Source of the DNA: Streptomyces sp. SID8374 | Lineage (GTDB): Bacteria; Actinomycetota; Actinomycetes; Streptomycetales; Streptomycetaceae | Length of the DNA: 64,000 nucleotides | Direction of reading: 5' to 3' | NCBI RefSeq assembly: GCF_009865135.1 | Contig: NZ_WWGH01000001.1 | Location: 1,054,001-1,118,000, forward strand | Shown here: in pieces, positions 1 through 8,329 of the stretch | Layout: the number at the start of each line of letters is the position of its first letter | Position numbering within the stretch: position 1 is the stretch's first letter | Notes under the pieces: model-generated | What the model saw: the letters and a program-made list of their open reading frames with translations, nothing else | What the model was told of the DNA's origin: nothing | Database searches by the model: none | Translations under genes and position numbers: made by a program

Positions 1-1270
1 AGGTGGGGATCTGCCAGCGGATGTACTCCCAGGTGCCGGACTGGTCGCCGGACCACTGGACTCCGCAGCGCTGGGCGCCCGCCCAGCTCTCGGGGGCCCA
101 GGTGAAGCCCCGGGCGTCGCTGTTGTCCTCGATGCCCTTATAGGCGTCCTTGCAGCCGTCGAGGGCGAACTTGTAGCCCTCGCCGACCCAGGCGACGTCC
201 AGCTTGGCGACGCGCTGACCCGCCTTCACCTGGGCGGCGAGGTTCTCGATGCCGTCCTCGGTCCACAGGCCGAGCTCCATCTTGCGGTCCTTCAGGCCCT
301 GGGCGGTCTCCTCCAGGTCCTCGTAGCCGCACCCGTAGCCGTCGTTGACGAGCATCCAGCCGTTCGGCATGTCGTGTTCGACGTACCCGTCGGCGACCTT
401 CAGCGCGTCCAGGGTGCGGCGCTCGCCCCGGTTGGCGTTGTGGAGGTAGCAGTCGGCGTCACCCACCTCCATGCCGTAGACGGGCGGCAGGAAGGGCTTC
501 CCGGTGAGGTCGGTGTACCGGCCGATGACGTCCTTGGCGCCGTCCCCGGCGAAGTAGTAGGCGTCGAAGCGCTGTTCCTTCGCACTGGTCGTCACCGGGT
601 CGGTGAACGCGTAGGTGTTGGGGGCGTAGGTGTTGCGGAAGACGCCGTAGCCGGCCGACGAGAGGTAGAAGGGTACGGAGTTGGGGTGGCCGCCGTCGTT
701 CCAGTTGTAGTCGACGGCGACCTGGACGGTCTTGTCGCGGTGGGAGGTGTTGCCGCGGCCGTTCTGCATCCCGGCGCCGTAGAACTGCTCCCCGGCACCC
801 CGGGCGAGCGTCTGGACGGTGGTGTCGCCGGTCCAGCTCAGCCCCTTCGCCTCCGACCAGATACGGCTGCCGTCGGCCCGGTGGAGGGCGAAGCGCAGCG
901 GCTTCTTGTAGGCCCGCAGGGTTACCTCGTCGGTCGACAGCTCGTAGCGGTCGCCGCGGTCCTTCCAGCGGGTGCGGGGCGCCTTGCCCTGCGGCAGGAC
1001 GATGTCGTCGCCGGTGGGGTCGGTGAAGGTGCCGTCGGGGGCGAGTTCGATGCGGAAGGTCTCCTCGGAGACGAAGCTGACGCGGGCCTCGGCCGGACCG
1101 GCGCTCAGCCGGTACACGGCCCCCTGGGCACGGAACCCGGTCACGTCGCCGACCGTGGTGGCCTCCGGCGCTGCCTGATCGGCGCGGGCGTTGCCGGGCC
1201 CGGCCAGGGCGGCGAACAGCCCGAGCGCCACGGCAACTGCCGCCGCTCTGATGCGCGTTGTTGATTGCAT
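1..1270 (-). CDS. secreted glycoside hydrolase family 31 protein, N-terminal part
   Basis: This is the first 423 residues of a secreted glycosidase; the C-terminus lies beyond the window edge. Residues 1-31 form a Sec signal peptide (basic MQSTTRIR, alanine/leucine core, ANARAD-like cut region). An N-terminal beta domain is followed by the start of a (beta/alpha)8 barrel. KLDVAWVG around Asp358 fits the family GH31 nucleophile strand, so alpha-glucoside or alpha-galactoside hydrolysis outside the cell is likely; the substrate cannot be told. The ATG at 1270 is the first possible start, because an in-frame TAA lies four codons upstream. No clear Shine-Dalgarno precedes it, which is unusual. 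The family is a confident call from the fold pattern; the exact activity is inference. Confidence 0.8.
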   Translation of the reverse strand, partial: MQSTTRIRAAAVAVALGLFAALAGPGNARADQAAPEATTVGDVTGFRAQGAVYRLSAGPAEARVSFVSEETFRIELAPDGTFTDPTGDDIVLPQGKAPRTRWKDRGDRYELSTDEVTLRAYKKPLRFALHRADGSRIWSEAKGLSWTGDTTVQTLARGAGEQFYGAGMQNGRGNTSHRDKTVQVAVDYNWNDGGHPNSVPFYLSSAGYGVFRNTYAPNTYAFTDPVTTSAKEQRFDAYYFAGDGAKDVIGRYTDLTGKPFLPPVYGMEVGDADCYLHNANRGERRTLDALKVADGYVEHDMPNGWMLVNDGYGCGYEDLEETAQGLKDRKMELGLWTEDGIENLAAQVKAGQRVAKLDVAWVGEGYKFALDGCKDAYKGIEDNSDARGFTWAPESWAGAQRCGVQWSGDQSGTWEYIRWQIPT

Positions 1271-1316
1271 AGGAAGCTTTTAGCGCAACTTCGAGCATGT
1301 GACTACGGACAAAAGG

Positions 1317-1357
1317 GGACCGGCCCCGAACTTCGTAGAGAAGTCCGAGGCCGGTCC
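1317..1357 (-). terminator. hairpin terminator downstream of mshC
   Basis: A 9-bp perfect stem (GGACCGGCC at 1317-1325, GGCCGGTCC at 1349-1357) lies just past the mshC stop. It separates mshC from the GH31 gene on the same strand. There is no T run, as is usual for Streptomyces. Confidence 0.6.
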
Positions 1358-1395
1358 GGGTGATCGGATCGGGCGGCGGCGGGCCGCCCTCCGTG

Positions 1396-2625
1396 CTACA
1401 GCGCGACCCCCAGCAGGGCGTCGACGGTACGGGAGACGAGGCCGGGCGCCCCCTCGTCCGTACCGCCCTCCGCGCTCTGGAGCTCGGCCCAGCGGTCCAC
1501 GGCGGCGAGCGCCGAGGGCGTGTCCAGGTCGTCCGCGAGGGCTTCGCGGACCTCCTCGACCAGGGCGTCGGCCGACCGCCCGTCAGGGCGCGAGACCGCA
1601 GCGCGCCAGCGGGCGAGGCGCTCCACGGCGTCGGCGAGGACCTGGTCGGTCCACTCCCAGTCGGCGCGGTAGTGGTGGGAGAGCAGCGCGAGGCGGATGG
1701 CCGCCGGGTCGACGCCCTCGCGGCGCAGGGTGGAGACGAAGACGAGGTTGCCCTTGGACTTGGACATCTTCTCGCCGTCGAGACCGACCATGCCGGCGTG
1801 GACGTACGCCTTGGCGAACGGGTGCTCGCCGGTCAGCGCCTGGGCGTGCGAGGCGCCCATCTCGTGGTGCGGGAAGGCGAGGTCGGAACCGCCGCCCTGG
1901 ATGTCGAAGCCCATCCCGAGGTGGTCCAGGGCGATCGCGACGCACTCGATGTGCCAGCCCGGGCGGCCCTCGCCCAGGGAGGCCCCGTCCCAGCTCGGCT
2001 CGCCCGGGCGGGCGGCCATCCAGAGCATCGGGTCGAGGGGGTTCTTCTTGCCGGGGCGCTCGGGGTCGCCGCCGCGCTCGGCGGAGAGCAGGCGCATCGC
2101 CGCCGCGTCGAGGCCGGAGACCTCGCCGAAGTGCGGGTCGGCGTCGACGGAGAAGTAGACGTCGCCTTCGAGGTCGTAGGCGGCGCCCGCCTCCCGCAGC
2201 CGTTCGACGAGGGGAACGATGCCCGGTATGGCCTCGACCGCTCCGATGTAGTGCTGCGGGGGCAGCATCCGCAGGGCGGTCATGTCCTCGCGGAAGAGTG
2301 CCGTCTCGCGCTCCGCGAGCTCGGTCCAGTCCTGACCGTCGCGCACGGCCCGCTCCAGGAGCGGATCGTCCACGTCGGTCACGTTCTGGACGTAGTGAAC
2401 CTGCCGCTTGGTGTCGAGCCACACGCGCTGAACGAGGTCGAACGCGTTGTAGGTCGCCGCATGACCCATGTGGGTCGCGTCGTACGGCGTGATGCCGCAG
2501 ACGTAGATGCGGGCGACGGGACCGGGGTCAAGGGTGATCCGTCCGCCGGTCGCGGTGTCGTGGATCCGAAGGTCGCGGCCCTTGCCAGGCAGGGCGGGGA
2601 CCTCAGAAGCGGGCCAGGCATGCAT
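1396..2625 (-). CDS. mshC: MshC, cysteine:GlcN-Ins ligase (mycothiol biosynthesis)
   Basis: The enzyme joins cysteine to 1-D-myo-inosityl 2-amino-2-deoxy-alpha-D-glucopyranoside using ATP, the third committed step of mycothiol synthesis in the cytosol. At 409 residues it has the usual length. It is a class I cysteinyl-tRNA-synthetase relative: zinc cysteine C43 (VCGITPYD), HIGH-like THMGH at 51-55, a second zinc/histidine region in FPHHEMG, and KMSKS at 286-290. The ATG at 2625 gives the family N-terminus [12 protein letters not shown]; other in-frame starts upstream would add non-family residues. Upstream on the same strand lies the PI3/4-kinase-like gene (131 bp gap). Very secure. Confidence 0.97.
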   Translation of the reverse strand: MHAWPASEVPALPGKGRDLRIHDTATGGRITLDPGPVARIYVCGITPYDATHMGHAATYNAFDLVQRVWLDTKRQVHYVQNVTDVDDPLLERAVRDGQDWTELAERETALFREDMTALRMLPPQHYIGAVEAIPGIVPLVERLREAGAAYDLEGDVYFSVDADPHFGEVSGLDAAAMRLLSAERGGDPERPGKKNPLDPMLWMAARPGEPSWDGASLGEGRPGWHIECVAIALDHLGMGFDIQGGGSDLAFPHHEMGASHAQALTGEHPFAKAYVHAGMVGLDGEKMSKSKGNLVFVSTLRREGVDPAAIRLALLSHHYRADWEWTDQVLADAVERLARWRAAVSRPDGRSADALVEEVREALADDLDTPSALAAVDRWAELQSAEGGTDEGAPGLVSRTVDALLGVAL

Positions 2626-2755
2626 GTCATGAGCGTAACCGGACGATGCTTCCGGATACGAACCGGATCCGGATTCCTGTCCGAAGAGGCACTCTTGCGG
2701 TAAACCTTCGAAAGGCTGTACGGCCAGGGCGTTCACCGAGGCTTGCCGGGGTCCG

Positions 2756-3595
2756 CTACACCGGTGGCCACGGGATCGGCGGCCACTGGCCGCTCGGCTT
2801 CGGGTGCACCCCGCTGTCCCGCAGCCCCGCCACCCGCGCCCGGAGGGCCTCCAGCTCGGCCCCCGTGATGAGTTGGGCCATCCGGGTGGCCAGGGGCTCG
2901 CCCGCCGCCAGCTCCCCGGCGAGCAGCGCGAGCACCCGCAGCGCCTCCTCGGTGAGCGGCTCGCCGGCCCAGCCCCACAGGAGGGTGCGCAGCTTGTCGT
3001 CCGCGTTGAAGGTGACCCCGTGGTCGATGCCGTACAGCAGCCCGCCGGGGGCCGGCAGCAGATGGCCGCCCTTGCGGTCACCGTTGTTGATCACCGCGTC
3101 CAGCACCGCGAGCCGCCGCAGCCGGGGGTCGTCCGCGTGCACCAGCAGCGCGGTCCTCCCCTCCCCCACATCGGCGAAGCCCACGGCCTTCCAGCCATCG
3201 CCCGGCTCGTCGCCCTCGACGAGGGCCAGCAGCTCGGGCGGCTCCTCACCGGGTCCGGGCCCGTCGATCCAGAGCTGGCACATGCCCTCGCCGTACGGCC
3301 CGTCCCGCAGCACGGTGGGCGGCACCAGGCCCCACCCGGTCGCCCGGGAGATCTCGTACGCGGCCACCTCCCGCTGCGCGAGCGTCCCGTCCGGGAAGTC
3401 CCACAGCGGCTGCTCGCCCGCGACCGGCTTGTAGGCGCAGGTGACCTCCTCGCCCTCGTACGCCACCGCGCAGTGCAGCACCGCGTTGGAGGCCCCGCCG
3501 ACCTGCCCGAGCACGGTGAGCGTGCCCTCGGTGAGCAGGGTGAGCAGCTCGGTCTCCGTCAGGCTCCGCGACGGTATCCGTTCTGGCGCGGGCAT
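2756..3595 (-). CDS. SCO1664-family PI3/4-kinase-like protein
   Basis: A 279-residue conserved actinobacterial protein of unknown substrate. It looks like an atypical kinase of the PI3/4-kinase/HipA fold. [14 protein letters not shown] holds a candidate ATP-binding Lys56. [11 protein letters not shown] (Asp173, with the neighbouring Asn/His) resembles the catalytic loop. GIDHG (Asp191) sits where the metal-binding DFG aspartate belongs. The ATG at 3595 gives [14 protein letters not shown] and overlaps the DUF3090 gene by 37 bp, so the two are translationally coupled. The order phosphomutase-like, DUF3090, this gene, mshC recurs in actinobacteria as I recall, which hints at a link to mycothiol or inositol metabolism. 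The role is not known. Confidence 0.85.
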   Translation of the reverse strand: MPAPERIPSRSLTETELLTLLTEGTLTVLGQVGGASNAVLHCAVAYEGEEVTCAYKPVAGEQPLWDFPDGTLAQREVAAYEISRATGWGLVPPTVLRDGPYGEGMCQLWIDGPGPGEEPPELLALVEGDEPGDGWKAVGFADVGEGRTALLVHADDPRLRRLAVLDAVINNGDRKGGHLLPAPGGLLYGIDHGVTFNADDKLRTLLWGWAGEPLTEEALRVLALLAGELAAGEPLATRMAQLITGAELEALRARVAGLRDSGVHPKPSGQWPPIPWPPV

Positions 3596-4149
3596 ACGTG
3601 TCCTTCCGGATCGAGCGGCAGGCTGCACAGCGGGCACGGCGGGCGGCCGGCGTTGACGACGTCCAGGGCGCGCTTGGCGAACGCGCGGGCCTGGGCACCG
3701 CTGAGCCGGACGCGGAGCATCGGCGGGCCGTTCTCCTCGTCCTGGAGGAGCTTCTCCTCGGCCTCCGCGAGGTCGTCCTCGGAGTCCGCGTCGAGTTCGA
3801 CGAGGGCCTGCGCCTCGACGATCATGCGCTGCTCGTCGCCGTCCCAGGCCAGGGCCATGGTGCCGACCCGGAACTCCTCCTCGACAGGGACGTCCAGGGG
3901 GGCGGTGTCGGTGACGTCGGTGGGAGCGACGGCGGGCACCGGCGAGTTGCCCCCGGTGCGCCGGACGACCTCGTCCAGCAGTTCGTCGATCCGCTCGGCC
4001 AGGGCGGCTACCTGGGTCTTCTCCAGGGCGACGCTGGTGACCCGCCCCTTGGAGGAGGCCTGGAGGAAAAACGTACGGCGGCCAGGCAACCCGACCGTAC
4101 CGGCCACGAATCGGTCCGGTGGGTCGTAGAGGAACACCTGACGGGACAC
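3559..4149 (-). CDS. DUF3090 family protein with C-terminal zinc-ribbon-like motif
   Basis: A 196-residue conserved actinobacterial protein of unknown function. The N-terminus MSRQVFLYDPPDRFVAGTVG is the family signature. A very acidic middle (residues ~125-150, rich in Asp/Glu) precedes a C-terminal [21 protein letters not shown], where CPLC plus C-x-R looks like a small zinc site. It starts at GTG 4149 behind a GGGAGA/AGGA ribosome binding site. It overlaps the kinase-like gene by 37 bp and follows the phosphomutase-like gene after 73 bp, so one transcript is likely. Possible roles are substrate adaptor or regulator of the neighbouring kinase-like protein; this is only inference. Confidence 0.88.
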   Translation of the reverse strand: MSRQVFLYDPPDRFVAGTVGLPGRRTFFLQASSKGRVTSVALEKTQVAALAERIDELLDEVVRRTGGNSPVPAVAPTDVTDTAPLDVPVEEEFRVGTMALAWDGDEQRMIVEAQALVELDADSEDDLAEAEEKLLQDEENGPPMLRVRLSGAQARAFAKRALDVVNAGRPPCPLCSLPLDPEGHVCPRQNGYRRGA

Positions 4150-4222
4150 GTCCTGTCTCCCTTGAGAATCGTTGGGGGTGGATAGCGGCGCTACGGCGCG
4201 TCCACCCTACTGCCCGCGGAGA

Positions 4223-4945
4223 TCACGGCGCGCCCCCGCCGCCCCCGACCGCCGCGTCCGACGTGGCGTCACCCGCACCGGACGGCGCGGCGTCCGCCCC
4301 GACGGACTGTTCGCGCGGCGCCAGCGGGGTGAGATCGCCCGTGTCGCCGACCCGCAGGAGGAAGGGGCGCAGCCGGGTGTAGCGGATCGCGGTGACCGAG
4401 CAGGGGTCCACGTGGATGCGCTGGAAGAGGTCCAGATGCATGCCGAGGGCGTCGGCGACGAGGGACTTGATGATGTCGCCGTGCGAGCACATGACGTACG
4501 TGGCGTCCTCGCCGTGCTCCGCCTCGACGCGGTCGTTCCAGTCGCGTACGGCGTCGACGGCGCGGGCCTGCATGGCGCGCATCGACTCGCCGCCGGGGAA
4601 GGCCGCGGCGGAGGGGTGCTGCTGGACGACGGACATCAGCGGTTCGTCGGAGAGCTCGGCGAGCTTGCGGCCCGACCAGTCGCCGTAGTCGCACTCGCTG
4701 ATCCGCTCCTCGGGGTGCACGGGCAGCCCGGGCCGGGCGTCGATGAGCGGCTGGAGCGTCTGGCGGCAGCGCTCCAGGGGGCTGGTGACGGCGGCGACGA
4801 GGGCGAGCGCGGAGAGCCGCGCCGGCAGGGCGGCGGCCTGCTCGGTGCCGCGCTCGTCGAGGAGGACCCCGGGGGTGCGGCCAGCGAGCACTCCGGCGGT
4901 GTTGGCGGTGGAGCGTCCGTGGCGTACGAGGATCAGCGTGGGCAT
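4223..4945 (-). CDS. histidine phosphatase family protein (MSMEG_4193-type phosphomutase-like)
   Basis: A 240-residue member of the phosphoglycerate-mutase/histidine-phosphatase superfamily. LVRHGRST at residues 5-12 carries the phospho-accepting histidine, ECDYGDWSG and PGGES follow in the expected order, and MCSHGDI holds the second catalytic histidine. The last ~30 residues are a low-complexity Ala/Gly tail (SGAGDATSDAAVGGGGGAP), probably unstructured. It is the first gene of the conserved set that runs into DUF3090, the kinase-like protein and mshC. The substrate is unknown; a sugar- or inositol-phosphate is a reasonable guess from the context. The start ATG at 4945 has only a weak ribosome binding site. 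Confidence 0.9.
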   Translation of the reverse strand: MPTLILVRHGRSTANTAGVLAGRTPGVLLDERGTEQAAALPARLSALALVAAVTSPLERCRQTLQPLIDARPGLPVHPEERISECDYGDWSGRKLAELSDEPLMSVVQQHPSAAAFPGGESMRAMQARAVDAVRDWNDRVEAEHGEDATYVMCSHGDIIKSLVADALGMHLDLFQRIHVDPCSVTAIRYTRLRPFLLRVGDTGDLTPLAPREQSVGADAAPSGAGDATSDAAVGGGGGAP

Positions 4946-5070
4946 ACCCGTCAGCCTAGATGTCTCACGGGCGCGGGTGCGAGGACGGCCGTCACGGGGC
5001 AGGAGGGTGCGGTGACCTGACCCCCGCCCACCTTGTACGTTGTGGTCCTTAACCTCCCAAGGATGCCTAA

Positions 5071-6057
5071 ATGATCGTGGACTGTGCCATCTACCAGGAC
5101 GGCCGCCGGACCGATGGGCCCGACGACTTCTCCGCCGCCCTCGACCAGGCGCGGAAGTCCGACGACGCCTTCCTCTGGATCGGCCTGCACGAGCCGACCG
5201 AGCGGGAATTCGACCTGGTGCGCCACGAGTTCGGGCTGCACCCGCTCGCGATCGAGGACGCGCTGCGCGCGCATCAGCGCCCCAAGCTGGAGGTGTACGA
5301 CGACTCCCTGTTCGCGGTGCTGAAGCCCGTCGTCTACGAGTCGAAGAGCGACACGGTGAGCGCCGACGAACTGATGATCTTCATCGGGGACTCGTTCGTG
5401 GTGACGGTCCGGCACGGTGACAGCGCCCCGCTGGCGGATGTGCGCAGCCGCCTGGAGGCGGACCCGCAGATACTGGCGCACGGGCCGACCGCCGTGCTCT
5501 ACGCGATCAGCGACGCGGTGGTGGACCACTACATCGACGTGGCCGGTGAGCTCCAGGTGGACCTGGAGGAGCTGGAGACCGAGGTCTTCGCCCCGAGCGG
5601 GACCGGCGACTCCTCGAACACGGCGGCGAGCATCTACACGTTCAAGCGGCAGGTCCTGGAGTTCCGCCGGGCCACCGGCCCGCTGACGGCGCCGATGACC
5701 CGGCTCGCGGGGGCCGGGGTGCCGTTCGTCCACCAGGAGGCGCAGCCGTTCTTCCGTGACGTGGCCGACCATCTGACTCGGGTCAACGAGCAGGTGGAGG
5801 GGTTGGACCGGCTGCTGTCGGACATCCTCTCGGCCCATCTCGCGCAGATGGGGGTGCGGCAGAACGACGACATGCGCAAGATCTCGGCGTGGGCGGCGAT
5901 GGCCGCCGTCCCGACGATGGTGGCGGGCATCTACGGCATGAACTTCGACCACATGCCGGAGCTGCACTGGGCGTGGACCTATCCGGCGGTCATCCTGTTC
6001 ATGACCGTGGCGGTGGTCGGCCTCCACCGCCAGTTCAAGCGGCGCGGATGGCTGTGA
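5071..6057 (+). CDS. corA: CorA family magnesium/cobalt transporter
   Basis: A 328-residue CorA channel for Mg2+ and other divalent cations. A large cytosolic N-terminal domain with long helices (residues 1-~265) is followed by two membrane helices near the C-terminus. YGMNF at 288-292 is the selectivity-loop signature (family GMN), placed at the end of the first helix. The short basic tail QFKRRGWL is typical. ATG 5071 follows AAGGA with 8-nt spacing. It is transcribed divergently from the phosphomutase-like gene, and 125 bp separates the two. Confidence 0.95.
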   Translation: MIVDCAIYQDGRRTDGPDDFSAALDQARKSDDAFLWIGLHEPTEREFDLVRHEFGLHPLAIEDALRAHQRPKLEVYDDSLFAVLKPVVYESKSDTVSADELMIFIGDSFVVTVRHGDSAPLADVRSRLEADPQILAHGPTAVLYAISDAVVDHYIDVAGELQVDLEELETEVFAPSGTGDSSNTAASIYTFKRQVLEFRRATGPLTAPMTRLAGAGVPFVHQEAQPFFRDVADHLTRVNEQVEGLDRLLSDILSAHLAQMGVRQNDDMRKISAWAAMAAVPTMVAGIYGMNFDHMPELHWAWTYPAVILFMTVAVVGLHRQFKRRGWL

Positions 6058-6082
6058 GGCTCGCGCGCGAGCAGTGAGATGA

Positions 6083-6107
6083 CACGCGTGCTCATGGGGC
6101 ACGCGTG
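6083..6107. terminator. convergent hairpin between corA and the ferritin-like gene
   Basis: A 9-bp stem (CACGCGTGC at 6083-6091, GCACGCGTG at 6099-6107) with a 7-nt loop lies in the 61-bp gap between two convergent genes, so it may serve both. Confidence 0.5.
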
Positions 6108-6118
6108 CGCGTAAAGGG

Positions 6119-6907
6119 TCACGCGTACTCAGGTTCCGGTACGGCCCGGCCACCGAGCGCGTCGCGCCGCTCGGGCATCTCCAGGCTCACCATGCGCCGC
6201 CAGCCGACCAAGCGCTCGTACGCGTACACCGCGTGGATTCCGGCGGCGAGCGCGGCGGCCTTGGGGCGCGGCCAGCCCAGCAGCCGGCCCATGTGGTCCA
6301 TGACCGCGAGGCTGACGTCGCGGTAGACCCTGATCTCCGCCAGGGCGCACTCGCGCATGATCCGCTGGATGGTGCGGCCGTGGCCCTCCCGGGCGAGCCG
6401 CAGCAGCTCCTCGTGGCAGTAGGCGAGGTGGTTGTCCTCGTCGTCGGAGATCATCCGCACCGCACGGCCGATGTCGGGGTGGTCGGAGAAGTACCGCCGC
6501 AGCAGCCGCATCTGCTCCGAGGCGCGTTGCTCGGTGATCCTGCTGTGGGCCAGATAGGTGATGATGTCGCGCTCGGTGAGGCGTTCCTCGCCGCGCAGCC
6601 GGGAGTGGGCGAGGCCGATGCCCTGCTGCTCCAGGAGCATCGTGTAGTCGGTCTCCGGCGGGACGTCGGCCGGTCGCAGCCCGCGCTTCTTCAGGAGGGC
6701 GTTGAAGATCCGGCCGTGCTTGTCCTCGTCGGCGCCGTGCCGCACGATCCTCGGGGCCAGGGAGCGGCGGCTCTCGGGGACCAGCGCGGCGATCCGGGCG
6801 TTCTCCCAGCCGCCCTGGGACTCCCCGCTGGCGGCGATGGAGCAGAAGAGCCGGTAGGCCTCGTCGTCGTCCAGGATCTCCTGGAAAAGGCTGCGGGCTG
6901 AGAGCAT
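6119..6907 (-). CDS. ferritin-like diiron protein, function unknown
   Basis: A 262-residue all-helical protein with the ligand pattern of a diiron ferritin-like domain: Glu29 (GESQGG), E61-D-K-H64, Glu126 (ITEQRAS) and E157-D-N-H160, i.e. two E-x-x-H pairs in the expected order. Such proteins can be oxygenases, aldehyde deformylases or iron-handling proteins; the reaction here is unknown. A GTG nine bases upstream is possible, but GGAGGT at 6912-6917 is spaced correctly for the ATG at 6907, so that start was chosen. It is convergent with corA. The whole length is one domain with no signal peptide. Confidence 0.8.
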   Translation of the reverse strand: MLSARSLFQEILDDDEAYRLFCSIAASGESQGGWENARIAALVPESRRSLAPRIVRHGADEDKHGRIFNALLKKRGLRPADVPPETDYTMLLEQQGIGLAHSRLRGEERLTERDIITYLAHSRITEQRASEQMRLLRRYFSDHPDIGRAVRMISDDEDNHLAYCHEELLRLAREGHGRTIQRIMRECALAEIRVYRDVSLAVMDHMGRLLGWPRPKAAALAAGIHAVYAYERLVGWRRMVSLEMPERRDALGGRAVPEPEYA

Positions 6908-7081
6908 GACGGCCACCTCCGTACCGGTCCCCGTCTGGCGAACGCCGCCGGGCAGTAGTGCGCGGAGCAGCAGTCAAATGCGCCGGGGGTCAGTCGGCAA
7001 CCGGAGCAACGGCGGTGCGGGCACGGGGCCGGCCGCGCGGCCCGGCGTAACCACAGGGCGTACGGCGCGTTGTTCCCGGTG

Positions 7082-7124
7082 ACGGCCGTGGCGGGGAAGA
7101 CCCCCGAGCCCCCACCACGGCCGT
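7082..7124 (-). terminator. hairpin terminator of the LLM-class oxidoreductase gene
   Basis: A 10-bp stem (ACGGCCGTGG at 7082-7091, CCACGGCCGT at 7115-7124) begins 17 bp beyond the stop at 7142. The rest of 6908-7081 is the upstream region of the ferritin-like gene; I see no other gene in it. Confidence 0.6.
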
Positions 7125-7141
7125 AGTGCTGCCCGCAGGCG

Positions 7142-8191
7142 TTACGCGAGTCCGGAGCGCTCCAGGGCGTCCGTACCGGCGCGCAGAGCGGTGAGCCGCT
7201 CCTCCAGGGTGAAGCCGGCGGGGGCGAGGTTGAGCGTGGTGACCCCGGCGGCGGCGTACGCCTGCATCCGCTCGGCGATCCTCTCGACGGGGCCGAGCAG
7301 CGTGGTCTGGTCGATCAGCTGGTGCGGTACGGCGGCGGCCGCCCCGGCCTTGTCCCCGTCCAGGTACTTGTCCTGGATCTCGGCGGCCTCCTTCTCGTAC
7401 CCCATGCGCTGCGCGAGCTGGTTGTAGAAGTTCTGCTTCCGGCTGCCCATGCCGCCGACGTACAGGGCGGTGTACGGGCGGAACATGTCGGCGAGGCCCT
7501 TGACGTCGTCGCCGATGGCGAGCGGCAGCGTCGGGGAGACGTCGAAGCCCTCCATGGTCTTCCCGGCCTTCTCCCGGCCCGCGCGCAGATAGGTGAGCGC
7601 GGTCTCCTCCAAGTGGTCGGCGGAGGGGAAGATCAGGAGGGCGCCGTCGGCGATCTCGCCCGTCTGCTCCAGGTTCTTGGGGCCGATCGCGGCGATGTAG
7701 AGCGGGATGTGCTCGCGCTCCGGGTGGACGGTCAGCTTGATCGGCTTGCCGGGGCCGCCGGGCAGCGGCAGCGTCCAGTGCTGCCCCTCGTAGGAGAGCC
7801 GCTCGCGGGTCATCGCCTTGCGGACGATCTCCACGTACTCGCGGGTGCGGGCCAGCGGCTTGTCGAACTTGACGCCGTACCAGCCCTCGGAGACCTGCGG
7901 GCCCGAGACGCCGAGGCCGAGCCGGAAGCGGCCGCCGGAGAGCGAGTCGAGGGTGGCGGCGGTCATCGCGGTCATGGCGGGCTGGCGGGCCGGGATCTGC
8001 ATGATCGCGGAGCCGACGTCGATGGATTCGGTCTGGGCCGCGACCCAGGTCAGCACGGTCGGTGCGTCCGAGCCGTAGGCCTCGGCGGCCCAGCAGACGT
8101 CGTAGCCGAGCCGGTCGGCCTCCTGGGCGACGGCGAGGTTGTCGCCGTCCATGCCCGCGCCCCAGTAACCGAGATTGATGCCGAGCCGCAT
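7142..8191 (-). CDS. LLM class F420-dependent oxidoreductase
   Basis: A 349-residue luciferase-like (beta/alpha)8 barrel of the F420-using branch (MRLGINLGYWGAG start, GRFRLGLGVSGPQVSEGWYG, a long NIPLYIAAIGPKN-like loop). Such enzymes reduce or oxidise organic substrates with F420H2 in the cytosol; the substrate cannot be read from sequence. The ORF starts at ATG 8191 behind AAGGGG. It stands alone between a hairpin and a divergent aldo/keto reductase. The class is confident and the exact cofactor likely. Confidence 0.9.
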   Translation of the reverse strand: MRLGINLGYWGAGMDGDNLAVAQEADRLGYDVCWAAEAYGSDAPTVLTWVAAQTESIDVGSAIMQIPARQPAMTAMTAATLDSLSGGRFRLGLGVSGPQVSEGWYGVKFDKPLARTREYVEIVRKAMTRERLSYEGQHWTLPLPGGPGKPIKLTVHPEREHIPLYIAAIGPKNLEQTGEIADGALLIFPSADHLEETALTYLRAGREKAGKTMEGFDVSPTLPLAIGDDVKGLADMFRPYTALYVGGMGSRKQNFYNQLAQRMGYEKEAAEIQDKYLDGDKAGAAAAVPHQLIDQTTLLGPVERIAERMQAYAAAGVTTLNLAPAGFTLEERLTALRAGTDALERSGLA

Positions 8192-8329
8192 AGCCGCTCC
8201 CCTTACTGATCAGTAACGTCCCTTCCTGGGGACTCTAGCGCGGGTGGCGGCGATCCGGCAGGCCCGCGCGACCTCCCGTTGTCCACAGGCCTGCACCCCG
8301 TGGGGCCTTGGCCAGTAATCTCAGCGCCC

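Noticed and set aside
6913..6919. GTG at 6916 as start of the ferritin-like gene
   Set aside because: The GTG is part of the GGAGGTG ribosome binding site for the ATG at 6907.
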